A program made the translations under genes and the position numbers. Positions 6,116 through 9,845 of a DNA stretch of 9,845 bases are shown here, piece after piece. The stretch lies in NCBI GenBank assembly GCA_002352375.1, contig DEIH01000208.1, forward strand, positions 1 through 9,845. The letters run 5' to 3'. The DNA is from Spirochaeta sp. UBA2779 (GTDB lineage Bacteria > Spirochaetota > Spirochaetia > DSM-2461). The notes beneath the pieces were generated by a model. The model was not told the DNA's origin and searched no databases. It was given only the letters and a program-made list of their open reading frames with translations. How positions within the stretch are numbered: position 1 is the first letter of the stretch; each line of letters begins with the position of its first letter.

Positions 6116-9100
6116 GTATTGCAAAAAGGGTTGTCGGAAAACCGACAACCTTCCTGATTCTCTATGCCCTGCTTGTCGGGCTGGCTCTTTATATTCTACC
6201 CCAGATGCCGGTAGATCTCTTTCCCGAAATCTCACCTCCCATACTGGTAATATTCACCGATTACCCGGGGGCCGGACCTGAGGAGGTTGAAAAATCTGTT
6301 ACCCGGCCCATGGAAGGAGCATTAACTAACGTCAGCAATGTGAAATCCATCAGGTCAACGTCTTCCGAGGGTAACAGTACCATCATTCTGGAACTCAGCT
6401 GGGGGCTGAATCTCTCAGAGGCCACCAACGAGGTGCGGGACAAACTTGAGTTTGTTAAAGATTTTCTCCCAGATGATTCCGGATCGCCCCAGATTTTTAA
6501 GTTCGACCCCTCGCTGATTCCAATTTTTCAGATGTCGGTGGAAGGGGACCGAAGTCCGGATGAACTGTTCAAAATAGCCAAAAATCAGATTCAACCCCGG
6601 CTCGAGCAGGTGGATGGAGTGGCCATGGTTACTCTCTCCGGAGGCCGGGACCGGGCAATTCGTGTGGAGGTTTCCCAGAACCGCCTTGAAGCCTACAATT
6701 TAACTCTTTCCCAGGTAACCCAGGCTTTGGCTGCCCAGAATATTCAGATCGGATCGGGAAGCGTATATGAGGGGAACTTCAAATACCTGGTGGAAACCCG
6801 GGGTCAGTTTGACAGTGTTGAGGAAATCCGCAACGCGGTAATCACCTACAAAGGCGGAGGCATCAACCCCTTAACCGGCCAGAGAACCGGCTCCCCCACC
6901 CCTGTAAGACTGCGGGACTTTGCCGATGTAAGTGACTCTTACAAAGATGCCACAGACACCACCTATGTGAACGGAAAGCCGGGTATCTATCTTTCCATGC
7001 AGAAACAGTCGGGAACCAATTCGGTTCAGGTAGCGGATAATATCATTGCAAAACTCGATGAGGTGCGCAGTGTGCTTCCCGCCGGGGTGAGCCTGACTGT
7101 AATTTACGATACCACGAAAATTATTCGTCAGTCTCTGAGCGGGGTAACAACCTCGGCTCTTCTGGGTGCCATACTGGCTATGGTGGTTCTGTTCATTTTC
7201 CTCCGGAGTATGAAAAGCACCCTGATTATCGGACTTTCAATTCCAATCAGCCTGCTGATTACTATCATGATTATGTATTTCTCCGGGCTTACCCTGAACA
7301 TCATGACCCTCGCCGGACTCACCCTGGGGATAGGAATGATTGTGGACTCCTCCATCGTTATTCTGGAAAATATTTTCCGCTACCGGGAAAAAGGGGCCAA
7401 AGCGATTCCTGCAGCCTACCTGGGCGCACAGGAAATGATAACCGCCATCACGGCATCCATACTCACAACCGTGGGTATTTTCCTGCCTCTTTTAATGTTC
7501 AAAAAAGAACTTGACATTATCGGAGTTCTTTTCCAGGATCTGGCCCTCACCATTGTTATCGCACTACTGGCTTCTCTGGTAATCGCCATATCACTGGTAC
7601 CGGTTCTAACCAGTAAGTATCTCAAGCTCTTTACCCGCAAACAGAAGCCCATCAAATCCCGAGTTCTTTCCGCCGTCGACAGCGGTATGGATAGAGGATT
7701 CAAGGCCATGGACAACGCTTACAAACGCACTCTGGCCCGGGTTCTGGACCATAAGGGTCTCACTGCTGTTATCATCATTCTGGTATTGATAATCAGTTTT
7801 TTTACTCTGGAGCCCCTGGGTGGAAATATCGGGATCGAATTGGCCCCGGCTCAGGCCAATGATGTTGTACAGATCGGCATTGAGTTTCCGGTGGGAACGC
7901 GTTTTGAAGTAACTGAAGATGCCCTGCTGCAGCTGGCGGAAATTGCCCGTTCTGAGCTGAATGGATATCAGGATATCTTCATCATAGCGGGAAACGACGG
8001 CGGATTTTTCGGAGGAGAATCTTCCAACCGCGGCGTCCTGTTCGTTACCCTTCCGCCGTATGAAGAACAGATCGACAGTTATGATGAAATGCTGGAAAAA
8101 ATCAGATCTCACTACGATGATTTTCCCGCTGCCAACTTCGATGTTTCACAGCCCAGCTTCATCGGCGGCGGCTCACCCATCGATATTGTACTCCGCACTG
8201 AAAATTTAGATAAAGCCAGAATTATAGCCAACGAAATTAAAGATTTACTGGAAAACGAAGTTGATGAGGTAATTGAGCCCCAAATTTCCCTCAGCGACGG
8301 ATTACCCATCGCCAGTATCGTGATTGACAGAGATAAAGCCTATTCTCTGGGACTCAATATTTACACTGTCGCCAATGAAATCAGCACCGCGGTGGATGGT
8401 AAAACTGCGGGCCGTTACCGTTCAGGGGGGAATGAAATTGATATTCTGGTAATTCTCAGAAACGAAGACCGCAGCGACATCCCCGATCTGGAGCGAATAT
8501 TTGTGATGAGTCAGTACGGAGAGCGAATACCGGTAAGTTCCATTGCCAGGGTGGAAAGGACAGCCGGTCCTGTGTCTATCAGCCGGGAAGATCGATCCCG
8601 GGTGGTTCATATTACGGCAAAGCTTAAACCGGGAGTAACACCCAGTAAAGCCGAACCCATTGTACGGAAGGCCGTCAGAGAAAACATAATTCTGGATGAT
8701 GATATCGTAATGGAATATGCCGGGGACTGGGCCGACCTGCAGAAGTATTTCATGAAGTTTCTGCTGGTAATGGTAGTGGCTCTGGCTCTGGTATACGGTA
8801 TTATGGCCAGCCTTTTTGAATCCCTGAAAGATCCCTTTATAATATTCTTATCCATATTTATGATTATACCGGGAATACTGTTCCTCTATTCCTTTATGAA
8901 TCTTCCGTTTTTCGGCATTAATACACCTTTATCTATGTTCTCCGCCGTGGGGCTGCTGATGCTGGTGGGTATCGCGGTGAACAACGGAATTGTTCTTGTG
9001 GACTACATGAATCTCCTGCGAGACCGAGGCTACTGCATCAGGGATGCGGCCATTGAAGCCGGAGGAAACCGTCTGAGGCCCATTTTGATGACCTCCCTTA

Positions 9101-9348
9101 CTACCATTCTGGGGATGGTACCACTGGCATTCGGCAGTGGTGAAGGGTCGGAACTGGTACGGCCCATCGGCCAGACAATCGTCGGCGGTATGATTATGAG
9201 CACCCTGATGACCCTCTTCCTGGTTCCCATGCTCTACGCAAGGATGAACCGGAAGTACGATGCCAAACAGCTCATCACCACCGGCTGTGAAGACCCGGAT
9301 GACATTACGGATGATATTAAAGAGTCCGGCGAAGGAGCGGCAGAATGA
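6112..9348 (+). CDS. RND-family efflux transporter, HAE1/AcrB-like (BesB-like)
   Basis: Predicted proton-driven inner-membrane exporter of drugs, detergents or lipophilic compounds, working as a trimer with the adaptor and TolC protein. It has 1078 residues and the normal plan: TM1 about 11-29, periplasmic loop 30-340, TM2-6 about 343-500, TM7 about 549-566, periplasmic loop 567-878, TM8-12 about 880-1042. The start region MPVDLFPEISPP and DYPGAGPEEVEKSVTRPME is typical of the HAE family. In TM4, GIGMIVDSSIVILEN keeps one Asp (D412, equivalent to AcrB D407) but has Ser where AcrB has D408. In TM10, VGIAVNNGIVLVDY has Asn957 where AcrB has K940. A similar pattern occurs in the SwrC/YerP-like branch as I recall it. 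An acidic tail (about 1049-1078) faces the cytosol. The start overlaps the adaptor stop; AGGTGG at 6099-6104 is a weak binding site. A strong hairpin lies just inside the gene (6127-6152). Substrate unknown. Confidence 0.95.
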   Translation: MSIAKRVVGKPTTFLILYALLVGLALYILPQMPVDLFPEISPPILVIFTDYPGAGPEEVEKSVTRPMEGALTNVSNVKSIRSTSSEGNSTIILELSWGLNLSEATNEVRDKLEFVKDFLPDDSGSPQIFKFDPSLIPIFQMSVEGDRSPDELFKIAKNQIQPRLEQVDGVAMVTLSGGRDRAIRVEVSQNRLEAYNLTLSQVTQALAAQNIQIGSGSVYEGNFKYLVETRGQFDSVEEIRNAVITYKGGGINPLTGQRTGSPTPVRLRDFADVSDSYKDATDTTYVNGKPGIYLSMQKQSGTNSVQVADNIIAKLDEVRSVLPAGVSLTVIYDTTKIIRQSLSGVTTSALLGAILAMVVLFIFLRSMKSTLIIGLSIPISLLITIMIMYFSGLTLNIMTLAGLTLGIGMIVDSSIVILENIFRYREKGAKAIPAAYLGAQEMITAITASILTTVGIFLPLLMFKKELDIIGVLFQDLALTIVIALLASLVIAISLVPVLTSKYLKLFTRKQKPIKSRVLSAVDSGMDRGFKAMDNAYKRTLARVLDHKGLTAVIIILVLIISFFTLEPLGGNIGIELAPAQANDVVQIGIEFPVGTRFEVTEDALLQLAEIARSELNGYQDIFIIAGNDGGFFGGESSNRGVLFVTLPPYEEQIDSYDEMLEKIRSHYDDFPAANFDVSQPSFIGGGSPIDIVLRTENLDKARIIANEIKDLLENEVDEVIEPQISLSDGLPIASIVIDRDKAYSLGLNIYTVANEISTAVDGKTAGRYRSGGNEIDILVILRNEDRSDIPDLERIFVMSQYGERIPVSSIARVERTAGPVSISREDRSRVVHITAKLKPGVTPSKAEPIVRKAVRENIILDDDIVMEYAGDWADLQKYFMKFLLVMVVALALVYGIMASLFESLKDPFIIFLSIFMIIPGILFLYSFMNLPFFGINTPLSMFSAVGLLMLVGIAVNNGIVLVDYMNLLRDRGYCIRDAAIEAGGNRLRPILMTSLTTILGMVPLAFGSGEGSELVRPIGQTIVGGMIMSTLMTLFLVPMLYARMNRKYDAKQLITTGCEDPDDITDDIKESGEGAAE
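6127..6152 (+). other. Strong hairpin inside the 5' end of the RND coding sequence
   Basis: GGTTGTCGG at 6129-6137 and CCGACAACC at 6142-6150 are perfectly complementary around an AAAA loop. A G-U and an A-U pair can extend the stem to 11 bp. It begins 15 nt after the A of the start codon and spans about codons 6-14. No T-run follows, so it is not a rho-independent terminator. Confidence 0.75.
9332..9337 (+). promoter_or_regulatory. Ribosome binding site of the PII-like gene, inside the RND 3' end
   Basis: AAGGAG lies 7 nt before ATG 9345, which overlaps the RND stop (ATGA). It is a much better site than that of the RND gene itself, so the small protein may be made in excess over the pump. 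Confidence 0.75.
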
Positions 9349-9629
9349 GAGGCCTGAAAAGAGTCGAAATTATCGCTAATCACTCGGTGGAACAGGATAT
9401 TATGGACATCCTGAAGAAAAATAGGCTGACCAGCCACTTTACCAAGATTCCCAGTGTTCACGGCCGGGGGGATGCCGGCCCCAAACGGGGAGACCATATC
9501 TGGCCCGAGGAAAACTTCATTCTCATCATCTACTGCGAGGATAATCAGGCATCGGTAATTGAAAATGCCATAGAAGAGATTCGAGAGGGTTTCCCTGATG
9601 AAGGAATACGCTGTTTCGTAACCGGCTAG
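9345..9629 (+). CDS. PII-like protein associated with an RND transporter (PG0541-like)
   Basis: Small cytosolic protein (94 aa) of probable ferredoxin-like PII fold. KRVEIIANHSVEQDIMDIL (5-23) fits strand 1 and helix 1. FTKIPSVHGRGDAG (32-45) fits strand 2 running into a T-loop-like segment up to about residue 57. NFILIIYCED (57-66) fits strand 3, and QASVIENAIEEIREGFPDEG (68-87) fits helix 2, with IRCFVTG as the last strand. Canonical PII proteins have about 112 residues and a uridylylated Tyr in the T-loop; this one is shorter and has no Tyr there, so it is not a classic GlnB/GlnK. H31, H39, H51, C64 and C90 are possible ligand or metal residues, but this is not shown. Families of this type are known next to RND genes (for example P. 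gingivalis PG0541, from memory). It is translationally coupled to the pump and followed by the operon terminator. A ligand-dependent pump regulator is the best guess; the function is unproven. Confidence 0.82.
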   Translation: MRGLKRVEIIANHSVEQDIMDILKKNRLTSHFTKIPSVHGRGDAGPKRGDHIWPEENFILIIYCEDNQASVIENAIEEIREGFPDEGIRCFVTG

Positions 9630-9654
9630 GATTTGGTCCGGACAGGATTATGAG

Positions 9655-9683
9655 GCCGCTCCCGCTGTGGGGCGGCTTTTTTT
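9655..9683 (+). terminator. Rho-independent terminator of the efflux operon
   Basis: GCCGCTCC at 9655-9662 pairs with GGGGCGGC at 9669-9676 (8 bp with one G-U) around a 6-nt loop, followed directly by seven T residues at 9677-9683. It begins 26 nt after the stop of the PII-like gene. Confidence 0.92.
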
Positions 9684-9685
9684 AA

Positions 9686-9719
9686 TCTGAAATTTCGACA
9701 TTTATGTCGATTTTTCAGA
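9686..9719. repeat. 34-bp near-perfect inverted repeat downstream of the operon terminator
   Basis: The 16-nt arms TCTGAAATTTCGACAT (9686-9701) and ATGTCGATTTTTCAGA (9704-9719) are complementary at 14 of 16 positions around a 2-nt centre. The centre is too short for a normal hairpin loop without opening a pair, which suggests a site for a dimeric DNA-binding protein of the next gene more than a terminator. A back-up or opposite-strand terminator is possible. I cannot assign it to a known operator class. Confidence 0.7.
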
Positions 9720-9747
9720 CCTTTGTTTACTATACAGAATTCCCTTT

Positions 9748-9753
9748 TATAAC
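9748..9753 (+). promoter_or_regulatory. Candidate -10 element (TATAAC) for the gene beyond the right edge
   Basis: TATAAC matches TATAAT at 5/6. Upstream partners are poor: TTTACT at 9727-9732 (15-nt spacing) or TTGTTT at 9723-9728 (19 nt). TATACA at 9731-9736 is a second possible -10, in which case the 34-bp inverted repeat would overlap the -35 region. Some promoter is expected here because a terminator lies upstream and a ribosome binding site downstream. Confidence 0.35.
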
Positions 9754-9785
9754 CGGCTTTACTCTAAACCGGTTTTCTGCCGGTT
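9751..9785 (+). repeat. Three CCGG-centred inverted repeats with alternative pairings
   Basis: Segment 1 (9751-9761, AACCGGCTTTA) pairs with segment 2 (9765-9774, TAAACCGGTT) as 10 bp with one bulged C and a 3-nt loop. Segment 2 (9767-9772, AACCGG) can instead pair with segment 3 (9780-9785, CCGGTT) as 6 bp around a 7-nt loop. The two structures exclude each other. If the -10 is TATAAC 9748-9753, segment 1 would not be transcribed and these would be DNA sites instead. Confidence 0.5.
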
Positions 9786-9837
9786 ACAGTCTGAAAAACA
9801 GGCACAGCTTTTGCGTTAAATAATTCACCACAAACGC

Positions 9838-9842
9838 AGGAG
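9838..9842 (+). promoter_or_regulatory. Ribosome binding site of a gene starting just past the right edge
   Basis: AGGAG sits 3 nt before the window ends. A start codon is expected within about the next 5-10 nt, outside the window. The 9684-9837 stretch before it has no coding sequence that I can support. Confidence 0.6.
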
Positions 9843-9845
9843 TTT

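Noticed and set aside
6123..6130. A-run before the hairpin at the RND start as a -1 frameshift site
   Set aside because: There are only five A residues, it does not fit the X XXY YYZ pattern, and the stem begins immediately rather than 5-9 nt downstream.
5738..6235. 165-codon minus-strand open frame across the adaptor–RND junction
   Set aside because: It lies opposite two well-supported genes and has no recognisable motif or sensible promoter.
7606..8112. 168-codon minus-strand open frame opposite the RND gene
   Set aside because: Shadow of a conserved transporter gene; the translation has no recognisable domain.
9684..9845. A small gene in the right-hand leader
   Set aside because: No open frame with a ribosome binding site is seen; the region is better explained as promoter and leader.

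Overview
All genes in this window lie on the + strand. It reads as ordinary chromosome from a Gram-negative bacterium, most likely a free-living spirochete. The pointers are a TolC – adaptor – RND pump in the same gene order as the Borrelia burgdorferi besC-besA-besB operon, and an adaptor that lacks the alpha-helical hairpin, as reported for BesA. A small PII-like gene at the end resembles the transporter-associated family of the PG0541 type, which I recall from Bacteroidetes and other groups. The spirochete assignment is inference; no rRNA or other marker gene is present.

Layout. Positions 1-1011 hold the C-terminal part of Lon protease, cut by the window edge, with an intact Ser-Lys protease dyad. 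Positions 1041-2483 hold a probable promoter, a 137-residue secreted protein of unknown function (GTG start at 1093), and a DHH/DHHA1 phosphoesterase of the NrnA type that starts at TTG 1503 and overlaps it by four bases. Positions 2484-2595 are a regulatory gap with one or two promoter candidates and two near-identical copies of a TetR-type operator 23 bp apart. Positions 2596-9629 are a tight five-gene operon: a double-length TetR-type regulator with two helix-turn-helix domains in one chain, a TolC-family outer-membrane protein, a hairpin-less membrane-fusion adaptor, a 1078-residue RND transporter and a 94-residue PII-like protein. Three of the four junctions are ATGA overlaps and the fourth is a 20-nt gap with a good Shine-Dalgarno. 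A strong rho-independent terminator follows at 9655-9683. Positions 9684-9845 are the leader of a gene beyond the right edge, with a 34-bp near-palindrome, three CCGG-centred repeats that can form alternative hairpins, and a ribosome binding site at the very end.

How the genes work together. The regulator probably represses its own operon through the paired operators. The TolC protein, the adaptor and the RND protein should form a tripartite export pump across both membranes. The PII-like protein, made by translational coupling to the RND gene, is placed to sense a small molecule and modulate the pump. The least described parts are the two-headed regulator facing two operators, the PII-like pump partner, and a perfect 9-bp hairpin just inside the RND coding start. 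No CRISPR array, tRNA, rRNA, insertion sequence or phage gene was seen.
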